This document shows positions 16,689 through 24,714 of a stretch of DNA of 25,139 nucleotides, one piece after another. Source of the stretch: Balamuthia mandrillaris. Its lineage: Eukaryota; Discosea; Longamoebia; Balamuthiidae. The position numbers and the translations under genes were made by a program. The DNA lies in NCBI GenBank assembly GCA_031835245.1, contig JAVKOQ010000595.1:1-25139 (forward strand). Direction: 5' to 3'. How positions within the stretch are numbered: position 1 is the first letter of the stretch; every line of letters begins with the position of its first letter. A model generated the notes under the pieces. That model was not told the origin of the DNA, made no database searches, and saw only the letters and a list, made by a program, of their open reading frames with translations.

Positions 16689-18443
16689 TCATCTCATTCT
16701 TACACGTGCAGCTTCCTCCTCTCTCTTTGTTCGTTCTTCCATCTGACGTTGAGCTCTTTGCTCCGTCTCTCGCCATAACCGTTCTTGCTCTTCCTTCACT
16801 CTTTCCACCAGTCCAATTATCTTTCTCAAGTTTTCATGAATGACGGCATTCACCATCAACTCGCCTCCTTCTCCTTCTTTCATTCGTATCATCATTGGCG
16901 CGTTGATGTCATCCGCCAATACTATAGATTCTTCTTCGAAGCGATTGCAAACTTCTTTCAATATTTGCATTACTCTTTCGTGCTCGTGGCAGAGAATAAG
17001 CAAATGGTCTCTCACGCTTTTGCCCACTACAAATTCGTTCTGATTCTGAAGAACTATCATCTGCTTTCTTCTTCTTTGGTGTTCGTCATCCTCCTCTTCT
17101 CCTTCTCCATTTGATACATTTTGAAGCTTCTCTCCAGAGTAGTGCTCCAATTCGCTCACCATTTTCAATAATGGTGATGCTTCTCCCGTTGCGAAGAACA
17201 TTCCAGAGAGAATATGAACGTTCATCTCCACGTTTTGTACTGTAATCGGAGCTTTCATCACGTCTAAAGGCACTTCTTCCAGCAGTTGTTGGATCACAGC
17301 AGTACGTTGAGCATTCTCTTTCTCTTTTGCCTTTCGTTCTTGCTCTTCTTCTTCGGTTGTTTTTTTATCGCGTTGCTTTTGAGCTTGCTCCTCTTCTTTA
17401 CATAGTTGAAGCAAATGTTCTTTGGCTGTCGTTGAAAAAAAATAAAGAGAGAGAAGTGTTGGTAAATATCTTCTTTCTGGCGAGCAACAAAGGAAGCAGA
17501 ACAAGAAGTACCTCCAGCCATCCAAAGAGAAAGGTAGAGAACAGTTCTTTCTTTCTCTCTCATAACCTTTTCTAATTCCTACCAACAAAAATACCAATTG
17601 GAAAGGTGAGAAGAACAGACTTAAAAGAACGGAAGAAGAAGAAGAAGAAGAAGAAGAAGAAGAAGAAGAAGAAGAAGAACAAGAAGAACAAGAAGAACAA
17701 GAACAAGAACAAGAACAAGAACAAGAACAAGAACAAGAACAAGAAGAACCTTGATAGTGTGCGAGGAGAGAGAACCATCTTTCAAGGCGCGAGCAAACAG
17801 AGCGGAGAGGAATCCAGTGACCATCCATTGCTCCTTTGGCTCCACCAACGCGTTCTCCTTGGAGAGGACCTGCACCGCCAACGTCACCAGCTCCGGCTCT
17901 GCGTGCTTGTAATAGTACTTTAGCCAATAGTCCACATCCCTTTTTTTTTTTTGTATGTTTGTTTGTCACAAAGATAAGGCAGTGAGGAGAGAATAGAGCA
18001 GCAGAGAACGGAGGAAAGCAGAGAACGACAGACCAGCGTGTTCTATAAGAAGGGAAGGAGACGGAGGCGAGGTCGGCAGTGGCGTGAAGAAGGGAGGTGG
18101 AAGAGGTGGTGGCGGCCATGCACAGTGCTGCTCCTCCGCCGACGCAGCAACACGCCGCCCTAAGCAACAGTTTGCTCCCCGCTGGTAAGCTTCTTCCAAC
18201 CCCATTCCCCCAGGCAGTCGACCTCCAAAAGCAACGCTTATTATTGCTCTGATTGAACCACCGATGCCGTGTGTGCGTCGTTGTCGTTGTCGTTGTCGTT
18301 GTTGTCAGTTGTCGTTGGGCTCTTCGGGAGTGGTGAACACTGAGTGGAACGTTCCACTTTGACGACAAAGGGGGTTTCGTCGCGACGAAACCTCCTCTCC
18401 AAGCCGCGGCTGCGCCATAGCGGCAACCACTTGGTTGCAACAT
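16689..18443 (-). CDS. Uncharacterised protein with Arg-rich N-terminus and coiled-coil tail
   Basis: Four exons: 18034-18443, 17750-17939, 17512-17578 and 16689-17425. Phases agree and the product is 467 residues. The raw 584-codon frame over the same span reads through introns and is not the protein. The N-terminus (MLQPSGCRYGAAAAWRGGF, then Arg-rich with no acidic residue) resembles a mitochondrial presequence. A Thr run follows, then helical segments DVDYWLKYYYKHAEPELVTL, TVLYLSLWMAGAKEHLLQL and VHILSGMFFATGEASPLLKM. The WLKYYY..PELV, LWMAG and FFATGE pattern recalls an unnamed bacterial helical-repeat family; that is from memory and uncertain. The end is Glu/Arg coiled coil. Intron 2 (17579-17749) contains a GAA/GAACAA microsatellite. 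The stop lies 8 bases from that of the convergent methyltransferase. The start at 18443 is the first Met; a later one is possible. Confidence 0.7.
   Translation of the reverse strand: MLQPSGCRYGAAAAWRGGFVATKPPLSSKWNVPLSVHHSRRAQRQLTTTTTTTTTTHTRHRWFNQSNNKRCFWRSTAWGNGVGRSLPAGSKLLLRAACCCVGGGAALCMAATTSSTSLLHATADLASVSFPSYRTRWSVVLCFPPFSAALFSPHCLIFVTNKHTKKKKGCGLLAKVLLQARRAGAGDVGGAGPLQGERVGGAKGAMDGHWIPLRSVCSRLERWFSLLAHYQGSSCSCSCSCSCSCSCSCSSCSSCSSSSSSSSSSSSSSSSVLLSLFFSPFQLVFLLVGIRKGYERERKNCSLPFSLDGWRYFLFCFLCCSPERRYLPTLLSLYFFSTTAKEHLLQLCKEEEQAQKQRDKKTTEEEEQERKAKEKENAQRTAVIQQLLEEVPLDVMKAPITVQNVEMNVHILSGMFFATGEASPLLKMVSELEHYSGEKLQNVSNGEGEEEDDEHQRRRKQMIVLQNQNEFVVGKSVRDHLLILCHEHERVMQILKEVCNRFEEESIVLADDINAPMMIRMKEGEGGELMVNAVIHENLRKIIGLVERVKEEQERLWRETEQRAQRQMEERTKREEEAARVRMR
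17632..17749. repeat. Composite (GAA)n/(GAACAA)n microsatellite in an intron
   Basis: A GAA array passing into GAAGAACAA and then GAACAA units, within intron 17579-17749 and abutting the donor. It reads TTC/TTGTTC in the minus-strand transcript. Confidence 0.92.
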
Positions 18444-18815
18444 TTTTTTGTTTGATGTTTAGTTGTTTTTTTTTTTCGAAAAACCTAAATATTTATCGAC
18501 TGAATTTTTTATGCGGACAATATTTTCGAAAAGCTTGGTTTGTGATTTCTGTCGACTTGCGAACCAGGACGACGTGATCAAAACAACAAAAGGAAATCGA
18601 AAAAAGATCCCTTCGTGAAAGATGAAGACTGACACCCATCGTTTCATTTTTATTTCCCATCATTTCGTTTCTGTGCGTCCATCAGAACTTGTCATTCAGA
18701 TTGCCTATGCTAGGGACGGTCCAATAAATACTTGAAGCGACGCCATGAGGTTTTCATTTTCTCCACATTTACGCAAGCAGGAAGGAAGAACACTTGACGC
18801 TGACAAACATAAACA
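18444..18815. promoter_or_regulatory. Divergent intergenic region
   Basis: 372 bases separate the minus-strand gene starting at 18443 from the plus-strand MORN gene starting at 18816. It is AT-rich near 18450-18530 with a T-run and the palindrome TTTTCGAAAA. It must hold both promoters. I see no recognisable factor site and no RNA gene. Confidence 0.45.
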
Positions 18816-19969
18816 ATGGACTTGGACGAAACCTTAACAGAAGGGATCACACCCACTCTACTGGCTGACTTTGCGGTTATGGAAACATCGATGGTGGGGA
18901 CCAACATCTCCCTCCACGCTCAGCTGGGTTTTGTGGAGGCTCTTCACCTCCAACGCCGTCTGAATCGTCAAAGCAACAGCAACAACACCGGTCTTCTCCA
19001 GGTTCAACACCGAAGCAGCGATATCTCTCCCTCTCCCTTTGTGAGCATTCTATACCCTCCGGACGACCCTAAGGGACGACTTCTCTTTCAAGGGCACGTC
19101 AGCGAAGGCCGTCGCAACGGGCATGGTTTGCTCATCTGGTCCGATGGGACTGCGTATGAAGGCTTGTGGAAGGATGACAAGATGAACGGCAAAGGCACCA
19201 TGCGTTGGCCCTCCTCTAACAGCACCTACATCGGCGACTGGCAGGATAATGCCATCCAAGGAGAAGGCACCATCACCTGGAGCACCACCAACGTCAGGTA
19301 CACCGGGCAATGGAAGAACGGGCTGAGAGAAGGCTTTGGAACGATGACCTTCTCTCCGGATGACTCTGTCAGAAGACTGAGCTATACCGGGGAGTGGAAA
19401 GCGGACGAGCGGAACGGCAAAGGGATGATGCTCTGGAGGAACGGTGCCAAGTACGAGGGAGAATGGAAGTCCGGACGGAGGGATGGGGTAGGAGTGCACA
19501 CGTTTCCCAACGGCGTCAGGTACTCCGGCAGCTGGAGAGGAGACGATAGGGAGGGCAAAGGTAAGCTCTACTTCACGAACGGAGATGTGTTCAAGGGAGA
19601 GTGGATCAAGGACCAGAAGCACGGCATGGGAACCTATTTCTGTGTGCACGGAAGGGTCAGATATCTCTGGTACAACCATGGCGAAAAGGTGAAGGAATGC
19701 GACTTTAGTCCTCGTTCCAGACGTACGTTTTCTTTTTGCTATCTTCTTTTGCCGCTTGGTTTCTTCGAGAAGGCTGACAGCCCGCTTTGGTTCGAACAGA
19801 ACCTCAGACTTTAGCCACCTTGTGTGTTGAGACGGTTGTAGATAAAGGCGTTTGCGTCCCAAAGCATTGTGTACCGGAGGAAGTTTTCGAAAGGGTTCTG
19901 GGCTACGCTCGGCAAACAAAGGGTGGCAAAGAGCTGACAGGCAAACGCAACATGCCACAAACCGTGTAA
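18816..19969 (+). CDS. MORN-repeat protein
   Basis: Two exons, 18816-19722 and 19800-19969 (GTACGT donor, GAACAG acceptor, phase 1), giving 358 residues. The start MDLDETLTEGITPTL follows ACAA, a reasonable eukaryotic context. Residues of about 85-285 hold eight MORN motifs of the form Y.G.W..G...G.G.......G, such as YEGLWKDDKMNGKGTM, YTGQWKNGLREGFGTM, YTGEWKADERNGKGMM, YEGEWKSGRRDGVGVH and YSGSWRGDDREGKGKL. MORN repeats form a beta-hairpin solenoid that serves as a membrane- or protein-binding scaffold (phosphatidylinositol kinases, junctophilins, cytoskeletal collars). No kinase, SET or membrane segment is present, so it is a stand-alone scaffold. The spliced tail has four Cys and no domain I know. 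Confidence 0.88.
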
Positions 19970-20413
19970 TGCTCTATCCTTTAAGACAAAAAAACTAAGT
20001 GTACCGATATTTTTTTTTAAAAAAAAATTTTACACCGTTGGATGTTGTGTTCCTTGAGTGAATTTCAGGAAGAGTAGATGCATAAAGAAGTAACAGGATG
20101 TGGATGGTGGAGAATGTGGATTCTCAACAACGAAACGCCTGCCTCCACGTTCTGAGGACTTGGCCACTTCTTCTTTTTGATACGGTTTGAATGTTGATTG
20201 GGTAGTGTTCTGCCTGTGAAATTTAGCGAATAATTCTTTCGAAATTCTATGGAGAACACGATGACATTTCGCCAAATTCTATTCCCGACCGACCAATCGC
20301 AGCCTTGCGCCTAAACCGCAATACATAAACAAGTCTCTTCCTCCTCTCTTCCACTTCTTGTTTCCACATCCACGAACTAAAGAAGAAGAAGCACACAAAC
20401 ATTAGCACAAACC
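19970..20413. other. Spacer with upstream region of the stress-protein gene
   Basis: An A/T homopolymer block near 20008-20033 marks the likely 3' end of the MORN gene. Near the downstream gene are ACCAAT at about 20290 (CCAAT-box-like), ATACATAAACA at about 20321 (a weak TATA-like stretch) and a CT-rich leader. An 81-codon minus-strand frame (20030-20275, MAKCHRVLHRISKELFAKFH) is open but has no family or splice support, so I leave it uncalled. Confidence 0.4.
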
Positions 20414-21559
20414 ATGGCCACCACGAACAACCACATCCACGGCAAAAGATACATGGTTGCCATCGACGGCTCGCTCGGCTCCGAGAACGCCTTCAACCTG
20501 GCCTGCGAGATGGTCAGCAAGGATCCTGGCAGCCACCTCTTTGTCCTCACCGTGGCCAAGGAGGAAGGCCTCTTTGCCCAGGACAAGGTCATCGACAGCC
20601 TCAGGCACTGCCAGAACTTGCTCGTCAAGCATAGCTTCCTCATCAAGCAACGAAACGAGGATATGGTCCCTGCCAAGCAGCAGCACATGATCCCGTTCTC
20701 CTTGATCCTGGGCAGAGGGTCCCACGTGGGAGCCGCCATTTGCAGGGTGGTGCAGGAGAAGGGCATTGACTTGTTGCTCTTAGGGAGAAGAGGAATGACC
20801 CCGCTGCAAAACCTTATGCTGCTGATGGGCAGCACAAGCAAATACTGCGTGGAGAATGCGGACTGCAACGTGCTGACCGTGAAGGGTAGCTACCAGCCAG
20901 AGGAGCACGACTCCCTGACAGCCGTGCGGCAGCTGGAGGAAGCAGAGAGGGCGCGCCGAGTGGAGGAGATGGGTGGAAGAACAGAGGAGAAGGAGGAAGA
21001 ACAAAGGAGAAAGGAGAGGGAGAGAAGAGAGGCGGCGTTGATGGGGGCTGTGATAGCAGAGGAAGCGGAGAGAAAGAGGCGTATCGCGGAAGAGAAGGAG
21101 CAGGAGGAAGAAAGGAAGAAGGCCTCCTTGATGGGCACCATCATTGCCGAGGAGGAGGAACGCAAACGTCGCTTGAAGGAAATAGAAAAGGAGGAGAAGG
21201 AACGCAGCAGGGCTTCCCTGATGGGCACAGTCATTGCCGAGGAGGAGGAACGCAAGCGTCGTCTGGAAGAGGAGGAACTCAAGGAGGAGGAGAGAAAAGA
21301 AGCCTGTAGCATCGGCACCACGGTCGAGGAAGAGCACGAGAGAGCGCGCCGCTTGAGAGAGCTCTACGGCAGCGAGGAAGAGGCGGCAGAACAACAAAGG
21401 CGAGAGGACATGGAGAGGTACAGCCTGCTCCTGCTGGCGGTCACCCAGGAGGAAATGGAGAGGTACCGAAGGATGAGCCAGGACAAGGAGGTGGAGGTCA
21501 TGCACATTCGGGAAAACCTCAACAACGCCATCCTTTCTCATGTAAAGAGACTTGTGTAA
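20414..21559 (+). CDS. Universal stress protein fused to four 30-residue repeats
   Basis: A single exon of 381 residues; the start context AACCATGGCC is strong. Residues of about 11-158 form a USP (UspA) alpha/beta domain: KRYMVAIDGSLGSENAF at the first strand and nucleotide site, DLLLLGRRGMTPLQN, then MGSTSKYCVENADCNVLTVKG. This resembles the GxxG-x9-GS ATP-binding motif, but the loop between RG and GS is 11 residues, not the usual 9. From about 210 come four helical repeats with exact 30-residue period, ALMGAVIAEEAERKRRI, SLMGTIIAEEEERKRRL, SLMGTVIAEEEERKRRL and CSIGTTVEEEHERARRL, separated by Glu/Lys spacers. Two repeats are nearly identical in DNA, so the array grew recently. The coding sequence is GC-rich at third positions, unlike most neighbours, which hints at strong expression. 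The function of the tail is unknown. Confidence 0.88.
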   Translation: MATTNNHIHGKRYMVAIDGSLGSENAFNLACEMVSKDPGSHLFVLTVAKEEGLFAQDKVIDSLRHCQNLLVKHSFLIKQRNEDMVPAKQQHMIPFSLILGRGSHVGAAICRVVQEKGIDLLLLGRRGMTPLQNLMLLMGSTSKYCVENADCNVLTVKGSYQPEEHDSLTAVRQLEEAERARRVEEMGGRTEEKEEEQRRKERERREAALMGAVIAEEAERKRRIAEEKEQEEERKKASLMGTIIAEEEERKRRLKEIEKEEKERSRASLMGTVIAEEEERKRRLEEEELKEEERKEACSIGTTVEEEHERARRLRELYGSEEEAAEQQRREDMERYSLLLLAVTQEEMERYRRMSQDKEVEVMHIRENLNNAILSHVKRLV

Positions 21560-21653
21560 GCAAAAAAGACCTTCGACTCTTCTCTCCCTCTCTCAACGAA
21601 TCTGTAAAGCAAACACTTTTTTTAAAAAAAAGCTTACCTTTTGATGGTTCACT

Positions 21654-22163
21654 TTACTTGCTTCGTTCCTTTTGAAGCTGCGGAGGGAAGTGCTGTTGGT
21701 AGCGATCGAAGCACTCGGTGCAAAAGCGATGTGTGTAGAACAGGCTACAAGAGGTCTGCACGCAAACGGCCCGTTGGCAAATGCTACAATGTGAGCCGAC
21801 ACAAATCGGTAGCGCCTTCTCTTCTTGTCGGCCCTGCTCTTCATCGAACGGATCTTTCAAGACGTAGCAGTCCTCCAAGTAACTTTTTGTTGTTTTTCAT
21901 GAAGGTAAGGATCAACAAAAAAAAAAAAATTGAAGAGAAATTCGATGCGAAAAACGATCAACTACGCACATGATGGATGCACAGAACGGAGGTTTGTTGC
22001 CAAAGTGATGGTAAGGGTACTCCATCCCACAAATGGCACACGTGAACCTCAAAGAGGACCCGCGCGTTATTGCGTTCCCTCTTCCTCCTCTTTCTTCTTC
22101 TACTTTCGGTGCGAGCGACCGGCCAGCACAGCTACCGCTTCCCTCATCAGGGCGTTGCATCAT
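21654..22163 (-). CDS. CDPF1: Cysteine-rich DPF-motif protein CDPF1
   Basis: Two exons, 21970-22163 and 21654-21882 (GTGCGT donor, AAAAAG acceptor, phase 2), giving 140 residues; human CDPF1 has 123. Landmarks follow the human order: FTCAICGMEYPYHHFGNKPP (human FECELCTLTAPYSYVGQKPP), DCYVLKDPF (human ESYVMKDPF, the DPF motif), CSICQRAVCVQTSCSLFYTH (human CSLCSRLVCVGPECSLFYSK) and RFCTECF (human RFCLPCV). The cysteine pairs probably bind zinc. The family has no established function. The start is the first of two adjacent ATGs, and the residues before the conserved core look disordered. Confidence 0.9.
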
Positions 22164-22288
22164 CAGCTCTTGCTACTCTTTTTTGTTCCTTCTGCAACCC
22201 AGTATCTTCATGACGACCTGATTCTATTGAGTCGGCAGAAATGATAACTGGAGAGAAGAGAGAGAAGAGAGCAAGAGAGAGGGGAGCT

Positions 22289-22321
<33 letters not shown>

Positions 22322-22431
22322 TGAGACAGAAGGGAGTGAGAGAGCAGCAACGCCCCCCCACACAAAACAAAGGCACGCAAGAAGAATGAACAAAAAGAAG
22401 GCGGAGGGCGATAAGCAAAAGCAAAAAAAGG
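22164..22431. other. Spacer with (GA)n between CDPF1 and 5S
   Basis: It contains GA-rich DNA with a GA run at about 22287-22320, just upstream of CDPF1 (CT-rich in that gene's direction). Bases 22387-22431 match, inverted, the 3' flank of the other 5S gene. No gene is seen. Confidence 0.5.
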
Positions 22432-22550
22432 AGGATACAGCACGATGGATTCCCGGGTGGTCACCCACCCCAGTACTAACATCGCCTGGCGGAGCTTAAC
22501 TTCGCTGATCGGACGGGAAGCGGTGCTTTCTCCGCAGTATGGCCGTATCC
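22432..22550 (-). rRNA. 5S rRNA: 5S ribosomal RNA, copy 1
   Basis: 119 nt on the minus strand. Helix I pairs GGATAC with GTATCC. Conserved 5S segments GCGAAGTTAAGC, TTAGTACTGGG and GACCACCCGGGAA are present. A CCTTTTTTTGC terminator follows on the minus strand. It is identical to the copy at 23529-23647. Confidence 0.97.
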
Positions 22551-22728
22551 GACATCTTCCTCTTTCTTGTGTAATGCCCACATCCCCACTCCTCAAACGG
22601 CTAACTACTATTGGCCATATTCACCGAACCAACACAAAAAAGTTCTCAGCCCTTTCCTCACCCATAACCAAGGCGTTAAGAGGGAGGGCAACAAAATGGC
22701 CAGCAAAGCAACCCAGAAACCATCTTCT

Positions 22729-22943
22729 CAGACATTGGCTCTGATCAAGTGTAGTATCTGTTCTATCTAGCTTAATCTCTGGATGACAGCTCCCCCAAAG
22801 ACTGTCTCTTATGATTAAACCTATTTTTCTCCTTCGGGGAAGGTGTGGGGTGCTTTTGGTTCGCTGGCTTGCCGGCTGAACCGGCCTCACACCGCGGATC
22901 GGCTCTGCATAGCACTGCTGCAGAGTTTGTTGCAACGGTCCAC
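22729..22943 (+). ncRNA. U2: U2 spliceosomal snRNA
   Basis: About 215 nt. The 5' end aligns with U2: stem-loop I (TCAGA/TCTGA), then GATCAAGTGTAGTATCTGTT, which contains the GUAGUA branch-site-pairing element and is nearly identical to human U2. Stem IIa follows (CTATCTAGCTTAATCTCTGG), then an Sm-like site in CCTATTTTTCTCC and a 3' stem-loop pair ending near ACGGTCC, like U2 stem IV. The 3' end is approximate. It lies between two inverted 5S genes. Confidence 0.9.
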
Positions 22944-23528
22944 CTCTTAACCATTCATTCCATTACATACAAAGACAAACAACTCTGACATTTGAGACAA
23001 GTGAGTGAGAAGAGCAATAAAATCATTTCTTGTGATTCTTGTCGGCAACTGTTTGTCGTTTCTCTTTCTCGATGGGCCTCAAACAAAACTCTCCGCTGGG
23101 CAAGGTTCGGTTGTCCGTCGCGAACAACAGCGCCCCTGCTCCGAGCAACACGGCCACTCATGCACCACGACGATGGATGGTGTCACATCCACCACGTCCT
23201 CCCTCAGGAACACCCGGGTGCCCTCTCCTCCATCCTCTGTCCCTAAGCTCTTCCCACCCATGTGGAATCTATCGTTCTCTAGGTGAGGAGCTTTTGTAGG
23301 TCTTGCAGCCCATCACCCAGCAATTAATTACCGCCATGGATGCAACTAAGCCGATGTAGCCACGTTGTTAGCAAAGGGGAGACGTCCATTTGCGTCTGTA
23401 AAAAGTCGCGCAGGGCAGGCGTCGGTCCTGTGCAGGAGAAACTGTGATAACGTTAAACTCAAAGCTTGCAACCATGGATGAGTTGGGAGTGGGATAGGGG
23501 CATTCTGCAAGAAAGTGAATTTGTTGTC
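22944..23528. other. Spacer with possible exon, frame unresolved
   Basis: Between U2 and the plus-strand 5S. Around 23090-23282 the DNA is GC-rich and open in all three plus-strand frames, ending at a good donor (TCTCTAG|GTGAGG at 23282/23283). One frame reads VPSPPSSVPKLFPPMWNLSF, another MHHDDGWCHIHHVLPQEHPG. I cannot choose a frame or join it to a neighbour. The rest shows nothing. Confidence 0.3.
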
Positions 23529-23647
23529 GGATACGGCCATACTGCGGAGAAAGCACCGCTTCCCGTCCGATCAGCGAAGTTAAGCTCCGCCAGGCGATGT
23601 TAGTACTGGGGTGGGTGACCACCCGGGAATCCATCGTGCTGTATCCT
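23529..23647 (+). rRNA. 5S rRNA: 5S ribosomal RNA, copy 2
   Basis: 119 nt, identical to copy 1 but on the plus strand. The 3' flank (CCTTTTTTTGCTTTTG, then TTATCGCCCTCC) is shared with copy 1 for about 45 bases with few changes. The 5' flanks share only the last three bases. A T-run at about 23650 is the Pol III terminator. Confidence 0.97.
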
Positions 23648-24044
23648 CCTTTTTTTGCTTTTGTTTATCGCCCTCCTCCTTTTTGCTTTCGCGCTTCTAC
23701 TTTCATGGCCATCCTCGCCTTGACTTCTTAACTGCATTACAAGGCCACAGCCAAGGGGGAAGGAGGCAAAGGCTTGCTGATCTGGATTCCCAAAAGCACA
23801 TCACGCATGAAAGGCGAGACAAAAACAAATGTTATCTAGCTGGGAGCAGCTGTCCACCGCCTTCTCTTAACTTGGTCGCCCCGTTACCATATCGGCACAC
23901 TCTCTCAAAGTTCGATTTGAACCTAGGCTGCCAACATCCCTGAACACAACCTGGGAGTATGTTTCTTTCTCGCTGTGTATTTTTTCTAGAAGCTTTCTTC
24001 TCACATGAAGTGCAGCTGTTCAAAATGAAATCGGTTTTGTGCAG

Positions 24045-24475
24045 TCAAGATTCAGTGGAACTCACCCACTGCAACTGAAATTGCCTCAGCAAAGCAGCAT
24101 CACAAGGTGCTCCTTTCGCTTGTCCAGGACGCGCTTAGACCAAAGGCTTTGAATAAGCTGCATACGCTAAGAAAGGCGCGTAACAACGAAGTGTATGTTT
24201 GTACTCCTTTTTCTGAGCGTTTTTTTGTAAAAAAAAAAATATAACACAGCTGCTGAGCTACCAACAACAAAGTACGCAACCTAGTGAAGATGGCCCGCTT
24301 GGGCTTCAAGATATAATGACTGAAGAGTAAGTATATGTCATGTGATCCCTTACATTTGAGCAAAGGAACAATCAGGTCAATAAAAGCGAAAGGATATACA
24401 AACAAAAAGTCCAAGAAATGGCGCCCAAAAGCGGAGAGAGGAACTGAAGGCCGAAAAAGACGAACTGAAGGCTGA
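24045..24475 (+). CDS. Last exons of an unrecognised gene, 5' part unresolved
   Basis: Three exons join in phase: 24045-24190, 24250-24326 and 24376-24475. The introns are canonical: GTGTAT..ACACAG, then GTAAGT..AATCAG. The product reads KIQWNSPTATEIASAKQHHK, a helical segment (VLLSLVQDALRPKALNKLHT), LLSYQQQSTQPSEDG and a basic tail (SIKAKGYTNKKSKKWRPKAE) before the stop at 24473-24475. The tail could be a nuclear-localisation or nucleic-acid-binding segment. Upstream, 23742-23831 (GEGGKGLLIWIPKSTSRMKG) and 23884-23954 also look exon-like, but I could not splice them in without a frame conflict. No family is recognised; a decayed gene is possible. Confidence 0.4.
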
Positions 24476-24714
24476 ACAGGGACCGACGCCTGTCATGGCA
24501 GAACCAAAGCCCCCGTGTCGTTTGACAGTGTTCTTTCCTCTGGTCACACCACTCCAAGTCAAGCGCATAAAAAAAAGAGAGGAGAACAAGGAACACCAGA
24601 TAATTGGAAGCTGTTTTGTATTACACACAAGAGAACAAAAAACTAAACACAACACGTGGAAGTCTCTCCTCGTTTTTTTTTTCTTTCTACTTTTCCTCCT
24701 TCTTCTTCGTCCTC
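24476..24714. other. Spacer between the unknown gene and the vault gene
   Basis: 240 bases between convergent genes. It contains short direct GAACTGAAGGC-type repeats at its left edge and a pyrimidine-rich tract at 24675-24715 next to the vault stop codon. It presumably holds both 3' UTRs. Confidence 0.5.

Noticed and set aside
16689-18443. Single 584-residue ORF
   Set aside because: It runs through three introns, including a GAA array read as Ser/Cys. Splicing in consistent phase gives a coherent 467-residue protein.
23884-23945. Possible minus-strand tRNA around a GGTTCAAATC B-box-like word
   Set aside because: The flanking bases do not form a T stem, and no acceptor or anticodon stem can be drawn.
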